A stretch of 64,000 bases of DNA from CAVZTX01 sp963778375 (GTDB lineage: Bacteria > Chloroflexota > Ktedonobacteria > Ktedonobacterales > Ktedonobacteraceae), in contig CAVZTX010000038.1 in NCBI GenBank assembly GCA_963778375.1, forward strand, positions 124,001-188,000, given 5' to 3'. How positions within the stretch are numbered: the stretch's first letter is position 1; every line of letters starts with the position of its first letter. The translations under genes were made by a program, and so were the position numbers. The notes below the pieces were generated by a model. The model was not told the DNA's origin, did no database searches, and saw nothing but the letters and a program-made list of their open reading frames with translations. This document shows positions 28,192 to 38,418 of the stretch, in pieces.

Positions 28192-28221
28192 TTGATTAAC
28201 ACTTTCTAGGCGCTTTATATT
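28192..28221 (+). promoter_or_regulatory. Candidate promoter of the FG-GAP gene
   Basis: TTGATT (28192-28197) and TATATT (28216-28221) are 18 bases apart, and GAGG follows before the ATG at 28245. The 380-base divergent region 27866-28244 holds no other clear signal. Confidence 0.4.
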
Positions 28222-28244
28222 GAGCAGAGGAAAGGATTGAGGAT

Positions 28245-31200
28245 ATGCCTGCCAGAACTACTATTGAGAACCTGCGGCTAGCACTTGAAGATGGACTAGC
28301 TATCGTCAGCCGCATCTGGGAGTCAAGGCGAGGAACTGGGTAACATCCATCTCTGTAACAGATATCGATGGAGACGGGGATGACGAAATTATTGTTGGTT
28401 CACGCGACGGTCGTATCTATTGCCTCTCCAAAACAGGAAAACTGCGCTGGAAACGCGAAATAGGCACACGGGCCTGGATTTGCACCATTGTTGTCAGCGG
28501 CCTCGCTCTTCCGAGCCAGGAGACTACAGTACGCATCATCGTCGGTACACGTGATGGCAAAGTATATGTACTGGATAGAGAGGGTAGATTAATTACCAGA
28601 GATGGCAAAGTACTCTCTTTTGACGAAGAAGGCAGATCTCTTGATCCGCCACAGGCCCTCCAGGCCTACTGGTTCAGCGGAGAATATGTCGTTCGTAGCA
28701 TCTATGTGGATCCTCTGCAGCAATCCCAGATTATTATTGGTACCGAAGCTCGCTATGCCTACGGAATTGACTTTAAGACAGGTGAGCTATGCTGGAAGTA
28801 TCAAACCGGTGGCTGGGTGCGCACCGTTTTTGCTTGTGATATCAACGGAGATGGGCAGGATGAGGTACTCTTTGGCTCCGTTGATGGGAACCTGTACGTG
28901 CTCAATTTGCAGGGCCAACTGCTCATTCAGCATTCTATCGTTCATCCTATCCGCACTATCTTCATCGATGACGTAGACCAGGATGGAAACATCGAGGTAC
29001 TTCTGTCGACTAACCATAAAAAACTAGTCGCTCTGAGGTATCGTGAAGGTCGTTTTGAGCAAAAGTGGGAGCGTGGCCCCTTTGAGAATCGTTTGCTTAC
29101 CCTCTATGTCACTGATATCGATGGTGATGGAAGGAAAGAGATCATCTCAGGTTGCGAAGATAAACACATCTATATATTCGATGCCGAAGGGAGTACGCTT
29201 TGGCGGCATAACCACAAAATTCGTATTTTCGACATTGCTACGCCCGATATCGATAACGATGGCCTACCTGAATTGCTGATCGGTGGAGAAAATAAGCGCG
29301 TCCGAGCCATGAACATCCGTTTACGCAGGGGGGTCGATGAAAAAATTCGTGGATACTATCACCGACTCAGCAAATCCGACCAGTTGACGCTTCCTCGTCT
29401 CAATCTAGAAGAGCAGGCGCTGCTTAAGGATGTTCTCGGGCTGAACACGAGTAAACTAGTAACATTTGAGCAGGCAAGTGAGCAGATGCAGGCGGGTGCT
29501 TATGACAAAGCACTCTCGATACTTCTCAAGCTGGAGCAGCAGAAGATTGAGCGGGTTTGGCACAGAGATGATATCAAATATATTCGTACCGTCTGCTTCC
29601 GACATACCACGAGAGAGATGGGACGAGAAATCATTATTGGTACTGCCGATGGCGGCATTTACGCTTTTTATGCCCACGGGCGTTGAGCCTGGTCCACCCA
29701 CCTGAACGATCATATTGTGGATGTACAAACGGGTTTCATCGACCGTCACAAAAAAGAAGAAATCGTCATCTGCGGGGCAGCTTATCACGTCTATATTCTG
29801 AGTGGCGAGCAGCAGGATCTGCTCCATCAAGCCGATATCGCCGATACTTGGATGTTGAGCATTTGTGTCAGAGCCACCAGTAATCAAGGCTTGCCCGAAA
29901 TCATTATCGGATCAGAGGATAAGAAGCTTTTCATCTATGGCCACGATCTGAAAAAACCGCTGACTACGATCCCGATGGAAGAGGGGGTGAGAATTGTCCG
30001 GGCACATACACCCACTGAAGAGAATACACCGGAAATTGTGGTTGCCAGCCTGAGAAATCGCATCTACGCCTATAAGCGGAATGGAAAACTATTGTGGTCC
30101 TATACGACCCATGACCGTATCAAGACAATGTGCATCAAAGACATCAATGGTGATGGCCAGGCCGAGATACTCGTCGGCTCTGAAGACCGCAATATCCACG
30201 TTCTGGATAATACAGGTCATTTGCTGTGGCGCTACTACCTCCCCCATAGTGCCCTGACAATTGATGCCGCAGATGCCGATCACGATGACATGGTGGAGGT
30301 CTTCGTTGGTTGCGCCGATGGTAACCTGTATGTCTTCAATCGCGAAGGGGATTTACTCTGGACCTATCAAGCGAAAGATCGCATTCATGCGGTGCGCATT
30401 GAGGATATTGATGGAGATGACAGTATCGAGATCGCGATTGGCGCAGAGGATGAATTTGAACTTCTACGTGTCATAAACCAGCAGCAGATTGCCAGCACGA
30501 TTATACAGTGCTGGACAGAGTTGTGTGATGGATCCTCTATTAGAGATGCCATCGAATTCTTGCTCAAGAGCAAAGAATCCTCTTCTGCAAGCTTTCGCAT
30601 TGAACAAGCTGGTAGAGCAGGGTAAGCTCCAAACCAGGGATTTTGACATCTTTGAAGAGGGAATGATGGATGGTGCGCCAGAGGTACGCAAGGAACTCGC
30701 CCGCCTGGTCCCAACTCTCTACCAGTTCAATCCTGCCAGGGCTCGCACGCTACTTCGCCAGTTGTCAACCGATATCGACTTTGAGGTGCGCAACGTCATG
30801 ATCGAACACCTTCCCGCGCTGATGAATTATGATTGGGAAGAGGGATTTCTATTACCTCAAGCGTGCACTTGAGAACTCTAGTCGCTTCGTGCGGCGTATG
30901 GCCGTGCGCAAAGTACATAAGTTGATCACCACCTCGCCAGAAACACTGGTAGATAGAGAACGGAGACACCAGATATTCGCTCTGCTACTTGTTGCCGCTC
31001 AAGATAAGGATTCGGAGTGGGTGCGCCAGGAAGCAGCGCATACTCTGGCCCATTACCTGGATCAACATCAAGGAAGCTTCATTGTCTATGTCCACCTCTT
31101 TATCGTGAAAAACCTGCACGTCCACCTCTGGGAGCAGATTGCGCATGTGACAAACAGCACGGTTATAAGGCGCTATATCAACGCTGTTACCCGGTTGCTT

Positions 31201-33166
31201 TCTGGCCTTGACGAGAGTAATGTCCAAGAGAGCCTTGGGCAGATGGTTCAGGCACAAATCGCCGCCGAGAATCTCCTCTATGGCAAGGATCTCCGCCTCA
31301 TCTACGGCGAACTTCATCACCTCTTTACTTTAGAGACGCTAGTAGACATCTCTCACTATCAATGTGAGCTACATGAGAACCACTTTCTTGCGAAAAACCA
31401 GTTTGCTCACAACGTCTTTCCTATTTTCAACGAATTGGATACAATCACTCGCCTGCTCAAGATGTACTTTCGCCGTGAAGGTCTTCAAGATCAGCTGACC
31501 AGCTTGCTGGAAGCCATTGATGCCGTTGATCACATGCATGAAACCTTGGATCAACAATACTCTGCCTTCCTGTTGGGAGCACACATGAACAAACTGCCTG
31601 ACTATCAGGTCTTTCTCCTGCTTTTCAAAAAATGGAAAGGATTGATGCAGACTCAGTTGAACGAACTACGAGGCAAGGCGGAGCTCAAACTGAGTCTCCA
31701 GACAAGAGATGTGCCCAAAGAGGAGCAGGTGGGCATTTTGCTCTCTATCAAGAATGAGGGACGCAGTTCCGCCAACGATGTTAAGATCACCCTGCTGCAG
31801 AGCGCCGACTTTCACGTGCTCAAGGATAAATCTTTTGAGACCGAGGTCATCCCTCCGGGAGAAGAGACGATTGCCGAGTTTATTCTCAAGCCATGTAGAG
31901 AATTCTCTCAAACTCAAGTGGGAGGTTGTCTATAAAGGTGTAGATAATAAGACATACATGGAGGAGTCCGAGGATCGTGTAGAGCTGCGCGAATACGATC
32001 AGGAGTTTCGCCCCATTCCCAATCCTTACTCAACTGGTACCCCAACGCATGACAGCAATTTGTTCTATGGCCGCGAGATGGATATGGAATTCCTCAAGGA
32101 TAACTTGACCCGTGATGCTAAAAGCGTCGTTGTGCTCTATGGTCAACGACGCTCAGGCAAAACGACTGTGCTTGTTCAGTTGGTCAACTCCTCAATTCTC
32201 GGAGAACATATCCCAGTCTTGCTTGATATGCAGCGGGCTTCCTACCGTGTCACCATCGAGAATTTCCTGCGCCGCGTGGCATATTATATTGAACATGCTA
32301 TGAAGCGGAAAGGCATCTCCATTGCAATGCCGCAGCCAAATGACTTTAAGGAAGACCCCATCCATGCTTTCGATGTATTCCTGGATAGAATTGAAGAAGT
32401 CCTCATCGGGCGGAAACTTATCCTGTTGATCGACGAGTTTGAAGTCCTGGAAGAGAAGGTGAACGAAAAGAAGCTACAGCCGGAAATATTCGATTACCTT
32501 CGTGATATCGTTCAGCACCGGGATAACATCAACTTTCTGTTTTCCGGCACACATAAGATTACTGAGTACACCAGGTGGTACCGATCGATCTTTTTTAACA
32601 TCGCGATCCACTATCGCCTTTCGCGGCTCACAGCACAGGGTGCTAAAGATCTGATCCAGAAACCGGTAGAAGGCTACCTCGAATACGAACCGCTTACTGT
32701 GCAAAAGATTCGCCAGTTGACGGCGGATCAGCCATACCTGATCCACCTGATGTGCCGGGCCATTGTCGATTACTGCAATAAGCAGCACAAAAACTATGTA
32801 ACGATCAATGATGTGAACATTGTGCATAACGAAGTTATGAAGACGGGCGGTTACCACTTCGGCTGGCTCTGGGATCAAATCAAGCCGGAAGAGCGCGTAG
32901 CCCTGGCTGCCATCGCAGAGTGCAGCAAGAAAGAGGAACGCTGGCTCCCACTTACCGAGATTGAAGAGGCTTATCGTCGTTACCGAATCTCTTACAAAGA
33001 CGATTATCTTCTGGAAGCCCTGAAGACGCTGATCGAGGCTGATATCATTGAACCGGAACAAGAGGACTCCAGGAAAAGCCGCTTCAGGATACCTGTAGGA
33101 CTCACTCGTGGCTGGCTGCTCAAGGAGCATCCATTGGAACTAGTACGCAAGGAGATGAATGGGTAA
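28245..33166 (+). pseudogene. Giant FG-GAP propeller - HEAT - beta-sandwich - AAA ATPase protein, broken frames
   Basis: The ATG at 28245, after GAGGAT, starts a protein of about 1640 residues when frames are joined. Residues 30-780 are a dozen repeats of the DIDGDGxxEIIxGxxDGxxY type, an integrin-like calcium-binding propeller pair; several DxDxDG loops are intact. HEAT-like helices follow (EVRKELARLVPTLYQF, EVRNVMIEHLP), then a CARDB-like sandwich (GILLSIKNEGRSSANDVKI) and an AAA ATPase: FYGREMDMEFLK, VVVLYGQRRSGKTTVLVQL (Walker A), KLILLIDEFEVLEE (Walker B), with a winged-helix tail. Frame changes lie near 28330, 30580, 30840 and 31890, and an in-frame TGA lies at 29684-29686. The reading between breaks is well conserved, so the loss is recent. 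Confidence 0.8.
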
Positions 33167-33198
33167 GGTTTTTCCTTTCAGTTTCAACCTGGAGGGTA

Positions 33199-33254
33199 AA
33201 GAGTCCCCTTACAACCTGGCAGCGAGACTGATGCCAGGTTGTAAGGGGACTCTT
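33199..33254. terminator. Long hairpin after the FG-GAP gene
   Basis: A perfect 23 bp stem (33199-33221 with 33232-33254, beginning AAGAGTCCCCTTACAACC) with a 10-base loop lies 33 bases past the stop codon. No clear T run follows. It separates two converging genes and could act on both strands. Confidence 0.65.
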
Positions 33255-33370
33255 GCATCCTTTTTCATCAATGACTACTCCCATGATAAGGTCTATGCTG
33301 CACCAAATGAAAAGAATATTTGCCATGAGAATGAAATGCCATCGAAATGAACTTAGAGAAGCTACAATTA

Positions 33371-34174
33371 TTAGCCTATCTTTCCTTCTCGCAGTTTTTC
33401 AAAGATATGATAGTAGCTTGTAACCAGTTGCTTATTGGTAGTAACCATGGCTCCAATGTGTCCGCCATTCTCATGTATCTCCCACGCAATCTTTCCTCTA
33501 GACTCCACAATAAAGTTCTTTTTTAGCTCGGGAGGCGTTCCACCGCTATTAACGATATGCACTTGCACTCCAATTTTGCGCTGCTGCTCTACCATCTCCT
33601 GTATGTCCTGCGAAGTAAGCTCTTGCGCATCCTTTACAAGGAAAACGCGCTCAACTTTGCCACCTTTGCGGATAAATGAAGCCGTTTCTTCCTCAATAAC
33701 CGGATCATTCCATAAGTTGAATGCCCGTGAGCATTGCGTTGACAGAAATTTCCCTCGTGGATATCGTCGCAAGGTACGAATATAGTAGTGGCGCAGGTGT
33801 TCAATATTATTCATTTGAACCTTATTCTCCTTGATGGCAATCTGCAAGAATTCAATCAGATTCAGGAAGTAATCATCCTTGAACACTTTGCGGAGAGCAG
33901 GATCTATTTGTTCAAGCACCTCTTTGGCCATCTGCTCAAGTACGAGCTTTGAGAGCAGGCGTTGCGTTTGCTCACGAGTCTCCGTACTACTACGCTGGAT
34001 AAACATCTGAGAACTCAAGATAAGTGATACAATCGAGAGTGTCAGCATAGGAATATAACTGGCGGGTATGATAGGCAAGAAGCCAAATAAATCCGCAAGA
34101 GAAAGCAGCAGAGTAGTCAAGGCTATAACAGGGAGCAATAGCCCCTCGATCAAGCGATCCGGTTTTTTTAGCAT
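33371..34174 (-). CDS. Two-TM membrane protein with a cytoplasmic PLD-like or sensor domain
   Basis: 267 residues; a strong GGAGGTGA lies five bases before the ATG. The N-terminus has two closely spaced membrane helices: LLLPVIALTTLLLSLADLFG and ASYIPMLTLSIVSLILSSQM. A helical stalk follows, then a domain with FIRKGGKVERVFLVKDAQEL and GVQVHIVNSGGTPPELKKNF, ending IGAMVTTNKQLVTSYYHIFE. This layout resembles predicted phospholipase D-like or ligand-binding domains seen behind two-TM stalks, but the HxK motif is absent, so catalysis is doubtful. It ends the conflict-type gene group and could be its membrane-acting arm, an inference from location. Confidence 0.6.
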   Translation of the reverse strand: MLKKPDRLIEGLLLPVIALTTLLLSLADLFGFLPIIPASYIPMLTLSIVSLILSSQMFIQRSSTETREQTQRLLSKLVLEQMAKEVLEQIDPALRKVFKDDYFLNLIEFLQIAIKENKVQMNNIEHLRHYYIRTLRRYPRGKFLSTQCSRAFNLWNDPVIEEETASFIRKGGKVERVFLVKDAQELTSQDIQEMVEQQRKIGVQVHIVNSGGTPPELKKNFIVESRGKIAWEIHENGGHIGAMVTTNKQLVTSYYHIFEKLREGKIG

Positions 34175-34323
34175 TAAGTCACCTCCGCAGGCTGGATAAG
34201 ACTACGCCAGCATACATTGCCGACTTGTAGAAATTGTAAAGCAAACACCCTGCCAGCAAAAGTCAAATTGATGCCAGTTGAACTATTTTGACATATTGGT
34301 AAAATTAAAAACTCTGCTCCTTG

Positions 34324-34444
34324 CTCTATCTTTGCACTTTTTAATTGCCTCCTACATCTTGTGACAAAAGATGAGCTTCAAACACAAGATGTAGGAGACA
34401 AAGTTCGATTTAGTCGACAATAACCAAAAACTGCAAAGATAGAG
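34324..34444. repeat. Nested inverted repeats
   Basis: The outer arms CTCTATCTTTGCA (34324-34336) and TGCAAAGATAGAG (34432-34444) enclose inner arms CTCCTACATCTTGTG (34349-34363) and CACAAGATGTAGGAG (34383-34397). All arms are perfect. The gap 34175-34572 is otherwise empty. This could be a structured RNA or the remains of a small mobile element. Confidence 0.6.
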
Positions 34445-34572
34445 TCCTTGATAAGCGGCGCGTTTCTTCGTCTTATTTAATGGGAGGATGCTTCTGACAG
34501 GACCGATGCGTTTGAAAGAAAGAGTGATTAAGAAAATACCCTGCTCGACATTCTCCTTAGAAGGAGCAGATA

Positions 34573-34788
34573 ATGTCAACTATGAAAGACCCTTACGATT
34601 ATATTCAGTGGAATCCTGAGCGCGGTCGCAGTATGTCGTTTATCTTAGATCATGGAGAAGAGAAAAAACGGGGAAGAAAACATTCTTTCAGGATGAAAGA
34701 AAAGTGGATGGTACACATCTATGATGTGATTGCACTTTGTACCTTAGCGGCTGTCTTAGCCACGTTTTTCAAGTTGCTGCTCAACTGA
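34573..34788 (+). CDS. Small single-TM protein, 71 residues
   Basis: AGAAGGAG lies six bases before the ATG, a much better ribosome site than most frames of this size have. The N-terminal 45 residues are polar and basic (EEKKRGRKHSFRMKEKWM). They are followed by one membrane helix, YDVIALCTLAAVLATFFKLLL, at the very end, so it is a tail-anchored protein with its basic part in the cytoplasm. No family is recognised. It is just beyond the nested inverted repeats, and no downstream partner is visible. Confidence 0.6.
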   Translation: MSTMKDPYDYIQWNPERGRSMSFILDHGEEKKRGRKHSFRMKEKWMVHIYDVIALCTLAAVLATFFKLLLN

Positions 34789-35090
34789 ATCACTCTTACA
34801 TGAAAGCAAAGTCTTACCTTGCCGCACCGCTTCTTGAGAACAATACGCAATGTTGGAGACACGAAAGATACTAATGAAGTAGCAATAGCAGGTCTAACTG
34901 GCTGTTACCTTTATCCCAACCACACCTCTACCCCAACCCCTCCAACGCCTCCCCGCATCATACTTCACATTCTCCTTCAACACCCCAAATCTCCCCAACC
35001 ACCGCCGACCCCCATAACAACCCCGAGCACCCCAACCCACCATTAGTCACCGCCACCATCTCCTCAATAGAACTCACCCCACTCAGAACC

Positions 35091-35114
35091 CTGAAACCCA
35101 TGCAGTATACTGTA
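35091..35114. promoter_or_regulatory. Shared palindromic site, copy 1
   Basis: CTGAAACCCATG followed by CAGTATACTG (a perfect 10-base palindrome at 35103-35112). The same 24 bases, with one change, lie at 36891-36914 upstream of the second RepA-like gene. It may be an operator or iteron-like site. Confidence 0.55.
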
Positions 35115-35176
35115 AGTAGGTGAAGAAAACCATCCCTCACCTGCTTAATATCAAATCCGGTTGACGCCTTCTGGCC

Positions 35177-35210
35177 GGAAATGTAGTGGCCAGGCCTACC
35201 CTCGCCAGGC
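35177..35210. repeat. GTAGTGGC hairpin repeat, second copy
   Basis: GGAAATGTAGTGGCCAGG followed by CCTACCCTCGCCAGGC keeps the frame of the copy at 9477-9510 while the stem bases differ. Confidence 0.6.
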
Positions 35211-35300
35211 CCTCAACGTACCCCATTTAAACGGATTTGATACTACAGCAAACCATCGTCTCATCTCCACAGGTGAGACACGAAAGGAAACTGTTTTGAA

Positions 35301-36683
35301 ATGAGCATGGAATTTGTCCCTCTGAACGAGAATAGTCTCGATAAAAAGCTACGAGCCTACGAGCAACAGCAGAAGCAAAACGAAATACAGCTTGCTAAAA
35401 TAACTGAGCGCAAGTATTACGAAAACGAGCTTGCGAGCTTGGAGAAGAGCTTGCGCATGGCTGGCGCAAGCGAGCAATCCATCCAGATAGCCCTCAAAGG
35501 GCATTACGAGGTCCTCAAAATAACGTATCACGCCGCCCAAAGGAGAGCGGATCCAGCTAAGTCATGGGAACCCAAAGGAGCACCAGATCTCACCGGAGAA
35601 GCGCAAGCCCTCCTGCTCTCAGAGCTTGAAACACAGGAAATCCACTGGTTATGGGAAAAACGTATCCCCTTAGGCAAAATCACCGTCCTGGACGGCGACC
35701 CGGGCATGGGCAAATCCTTGCTCGCCATCAACCTTGCTGCCCGCGTTTCCACCGGACAGGTCATGCCCGATGCCTCACCAGGCCAGCAAGGTCCCGTCGT
35801 GTTCATAGCACCCGAAGATGGGGCCGCCGACACGCTCAAGCCCCGCCTCGAAGCAGCAGGCGGTGACCCCTCTCAAGTAACGCTCCTCAACACCATAGCC
35901 GGCCTGGACGTCAAAAAAATAAAGGTCCGTCGACCCTTCTCCCTTGCACTTGATCTGGACAAATTAGAAGGGCTTATCCTGCAAAAAAAACCCATCCTGG
36001 TCATCTTAGACCCTCTCACGGCCGTTCTCGGACGCCGCCTCGATGCCTCTCGTGATCAGGACATCAGAGAGGTCTTCACTCCCTTAGCGCAGCTAGCCGA
36101 GGATACCGGCTGTGCCATCCTGATCATACGACACCTCAATAAGCGAAGCTCTGAGAATCCGTTGTATCGTGGCGCCGGGTCAATCGGCATCATCGCAGCA
36201 GCCCGTATGGGCCTCATCGTCGCCCAAGATCCTTTACATGAGCACCGGCGCATCCTCGCCACGATCAAAAACGACTTATGCAAGCAAACCAGCAACCTCA
36301 CCTATCAGATAGTCGAAAATGCAGGCGGCATCCCATCTATCCAGTGGCTTGGGGAAAACCTCCAGGCCGTTGAATCCTTCCTCCCTGGTCCAAAGCTCTC
36401 CCCGAAACGGCAAGAAATTCTCCGCGTGCTGAAAGCCAGTCCCGCCCCGCTCTCCTTCAAGGAAATGCTCGAACGCACTGACTACAGCTATGGGACCCTA
36501 CAGAGAACGCTTTCTCGTATGCATGCGGTTGGCGAGATTGCTTCTCCCGCTCGTGGACTCTATACCGCTCTTGGTCATCCCAACTCGACTGGGCAAGTCA
36601 CCCCCACTGCTGATGTTCCAACGGAACAACCAGAACACGTGTCTGAACTGTCTGAACTGTCTGAAACGTCTCATTCCTCATGA
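35301..36683 (+). CDS. RepA-like AAA ATPase (RecA-fold), tandem paralogue 1
   Basis: 460 residues. A coiled N-terminus of about 110 residues precedes WLWEKRIPLGKITVLDGDPG then MGKSLLAINLA (Walker A), with VVFIAPEDGAADTLKPRLEA, KPILVILDPLTAVLG (Walker B), CAILIIRHLNKRS (sensor histidine) and GAGSIGIIAAARMGLIV. This is the AAA_25/RepA hexameric helicase-like family found in plasmids and integrated elements. A winged helix, EILRVLKASPAPLSFKEMLE, ends the protein, before a Ser/Glu-rich tail. A probable role is DNA unwinding or recombination for a mobile replicon. Its paralogue follows at 37031. Confidence 0.82.
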   Translation: MSMEFVPLNENSLDKKLRAYEQQQKQNEIQLAKITERKYYENELASLEKSLRMAGASEQSIQIALKGHYEVLKITYHAAQRRADPAKSWEPKGAPDLTGEAQALLLSELETQEIHWLWEKRIPLGKITVLDGDPGMGKSLLAINLAARVSTGQVMPDASPGQQGPVVFIAPEDGAADTLKPRLEAAGGDPSQVTLLNTIAGLDVKKIKVRRPFSLALDLDKLEGLILQKKPILVILDPLTAVLGRRLDASRDQDIREVFTPLAQLAEDTGCAILIIRHLNKRSSENPLYRGAGSIGIIAAARMGLIVAQDPLHEHRRILATIKNDLCKQTSNLTYQIVENAGGIPSIQWLGENLQAVESFLPGPKLSPKRQEILRVLKASPAPLSFKEMLERTDYSYGTLQRTLSRMHAVGEIASPARGLYTALGHPNSTGQVTPTADVPTEQPEHVSELSELSETSHSS

Positions 36684-36732
36684 ACCATATGGTGACCCCC
36701 ATAAGCACAAAGATTGCACCTTCGTAGCCATA

Positions 36733-36943
36733 GTAGGGGCGATGCTGGTCCTCGCCCTGCTTGGTAGCCATAGTAGGGGCGATGCTGGTCCTCGCCCTGC
36801 TTGGTAGCCATAGTAGGGGCGATGCTGGTCCTCGCCCTGCTTCGGTAGCCATAGTAGGGGCGATGGCTGGTCCTCGCCCTGCTAGGATGACTGAAACCCA
36901 TGCAGTATGCTGTAGTAGGGGCGATGGCTGGTCCTCGCCCTGC
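36733..36943. repeat. Tandem 40-base hairpin repeats
   Basis: GTAGGGGCGATGCTGG followed by TCCTCGCCCTGC occurs at 36733, 36773, 36813, 36854 and 36915; the first three have an exact 40-base period. Each carries a GGGCGA/TCGCCC stem. It lies between the two RepA-like genes. Confidence 0.88.
36891..36914. promoter_or_regulatory. Shared palindromic site, copy 2
   Basis: CTGAAACCCATG then CAGTATGCTG (36903-36912), one base different from copy 1, 117 bases before the TTG start of the second RepA-like gene. Confidence 0.5.
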
Positions 36944-37030
36944 CGGGAGGACTTCTCCTCACCTGGTTTATACCTTATCCTGGCCTCATCTCTACGAATG
37001 AGGCATGAAAGAAACAAGGAGGTTTTAACA

Positions 37031-38368
37031 TTGGGAATTTTCACTTCAAAAGAGGATGACAGAATGATTACGGCACTGAAAAAAGCAAATCAGCTCAAGC
37101 GCAGAAATTCAATCCTTCAGAACATACTCCGTATTATGCGTGACAACGGCGCAAGCGAACGGTCACTGAAAAAAGCACTCCCCGGACTTGACGAGTTTGC
37201 CAAGTTCGCCAGCATTCCCGACGATCTTAGCGCTCAGAGCAAACCCCAGAATCCTCAATCCACCCCTACCCCCAGCGAAGAAATACTGGGAGTGATGCTC
37301 TCAGAGGTGAAAATGCAGGAAGTGCACTGGTTATGGGAAAAACGTCTTCCCCTTGGCAAAATTACCATGCTTGATGGAGACCCCGGCATGGGCAAATCTC
37401 TCCTGGCCATCCATCTTGCCGCCTGCGTCTCTACAGGTCACCCCATGCCGGATGGCACACCTGCCAAACAAGGAAACGTCATCTTGATCGCCCCTGAAGA
37501 TGGCGCAGGGGATACGCTCAGACCTCGCCTGGAAGCAGCCGGAGGGGATCCCTCACACGTTCTCCTCCTCAACACAGTCGCCGGTCTGGATGCAAAAAAG
37601 ATGCACGTCAGCGACCGCCCCTTCTCTCTCGCCCAGAATTTGGAGGAACTAGAAAAGGAGATCAAGCGCACCAAGGCTGTTCTTGTCATCCTGGACCCCC
37701 TCATGGCCGTGCTGGGACAGCGCATCGACTCCTCCCGCGACCAGGACATTCGCGAAGTCTTCACCCCCTTGGCCCAACTGGCCGAGCGTACCGGCTGCGC
37801 CATCCTGATTATCCGCCATCTCACGAAAGGCGCCTCTGTGAATGCTCTCTATCGCGGTGCTGGCTCCATCGGCATCATTGCCGCGGCACGCACCGGTTTA
37901 CTCGTCGCCTCAGACCCTTACGACGAGCACCGACGCATCCTCGCCACCACAAAAAACAACCTGAGCAAGAAAGCCAGCAACCTCAGCTTCCAGGTAGTGG
38001 AAAACGCGTCCAGTATACCTTACATCCAATGGCTTGGCGAAAATCACGACACCACGTCAACCCTGCTGAATGGCGGCACAAATGTATCCATCGAGCGCCA
38101 GCAGATTCTCCAGGTCTTGCAAGACGCCTCAGGTCCCCTCGGCCCACAGGAGATTGCCGAGCTCACCGGCCAAAAATATGCCTCCGTCCGCCTGATCCTC
38201 CACCGTATGCACGAAGCCAGGGAAATCACCCGGTGCTCCCGTGGAAAATATACCTCGCTCAATCACCCTTCGTCTCTTCAGCAGAGCATGTACAATGCTG
38301 CGAAAACAAGTGAAACATCAGTGAAACAAGTGAAACAACTGAAACATCAGAAACAACTGAAACATTAG
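37031..38368 (+). CDS. RepA-like AAA ATPase (RecA-fold), tandem paralogue 2
   Basis: 445 residues from a TTG at 37031, chosen because AAGGAGG lies eight bases before it; an ATG further up has no such site and would include repeat DNA. The core is the same as paralogue 1: GKITMLDGDPGMGKSLLAIH, VILIAPEDGAGDTLRPRLEA, AVLVILDPLMAVLG and GAGSIGIIAAARTGLLV, then a winged helix. The C-terminus dissolves into SETSVKQVKQLKHQKQLKH, coded by a short DNA repeat. The similarity of the two genes indicates a tandem duplication that included the upstream palindromic site. Confidence 0.82.
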   Translation: MGIFTSKEDDRMITALKKANQLKRRNSILQNILRIMRDNGASERSLKKALPGLDEFAKFASIPDDLSAQSKPQNPQSTPTPSEEILGVMLSEVKMQEVHWLWEKRLPLGKITMLDGDPGMGKSLLAIHLAACVSTGHPMPDGTPAKQGNVILIAPEDGAGDTLRPRLEAAGGDPSHVLLLNTVAGLDAKKMHVSDRPFSLAQNLEELEKEIKRTKAVLVILDPLMAVLGQRIDSSRDQDIREVFTPLAQLAERTGCAILIIRHLTKGASVNALYRGAGSIGIIAAARTGLLVASDPYDEHRRILATTKNNLSKKASNLSFQVVENASSIPYIQWLGENHDTTSTLLNGGTNVSIERQQILQVLQDASGPLGPQEIAELTGQKYASVRLILHRMHEAREITRCSRGKYTSLNHPSSLQQSMYNAAKTSETSVKQVKQLKHQKQLKH

Positions 38369-38418
38369 AAACAACTGATACAACTGAAACATTGGAAACA
38401 ACTGAAACATTAGAAACC
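38308..38418. repeat. GAAACAACT short tandem repeats across the 3' end of the second RepA-like gene
   Basis: Units of 9-18 bases, such as TGAAACAACTGAAACATTAG, repeat irregularly for about 110 bases and pass through the stop codon. Unit gain or loss would change the C-terminal tail. Confidence 0.75.

Larger units (their letters stand above)
34789..35300. other. Leader region of the first RepA-like gene
   Basis: 512 bases. It contains a 24-base sequence at 35091-35114 shared with the second RepA-like gene, and the hairpin repeat at 35177-35210. The C-rich stretch 34918-35040 shows no coding logic. Confidence 0.5.

Noticed and set aside
28417..28608. 63-codon frame on the - strand
   Set aside because: Lies opposite the FG-GAP repeats, whose DxDGDG pattern supports the + strand.
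29684..29686. Selenocysteine codon
   Set aside because: No SECIS-like hairpin right after the TGA and no redox motif; the position suits leucine in the repeat.
34819..35046. 75-codon frame on the + strand
   Set aside because: Pro/Thr-rich translation of a C-rich tract without a ribosome site or conserved feature.
36733..36943. Possible CRISPR array
   Set aside because: A 40-base tandem period with no unique spacers; it is a tandem hairpin repeat.
36761..37030. N-terminal extension of the second RepA-like gene
   Set aside because: It would translate the hairpin repeats; a TTG with AAGGAGG at 37031 is the better start.
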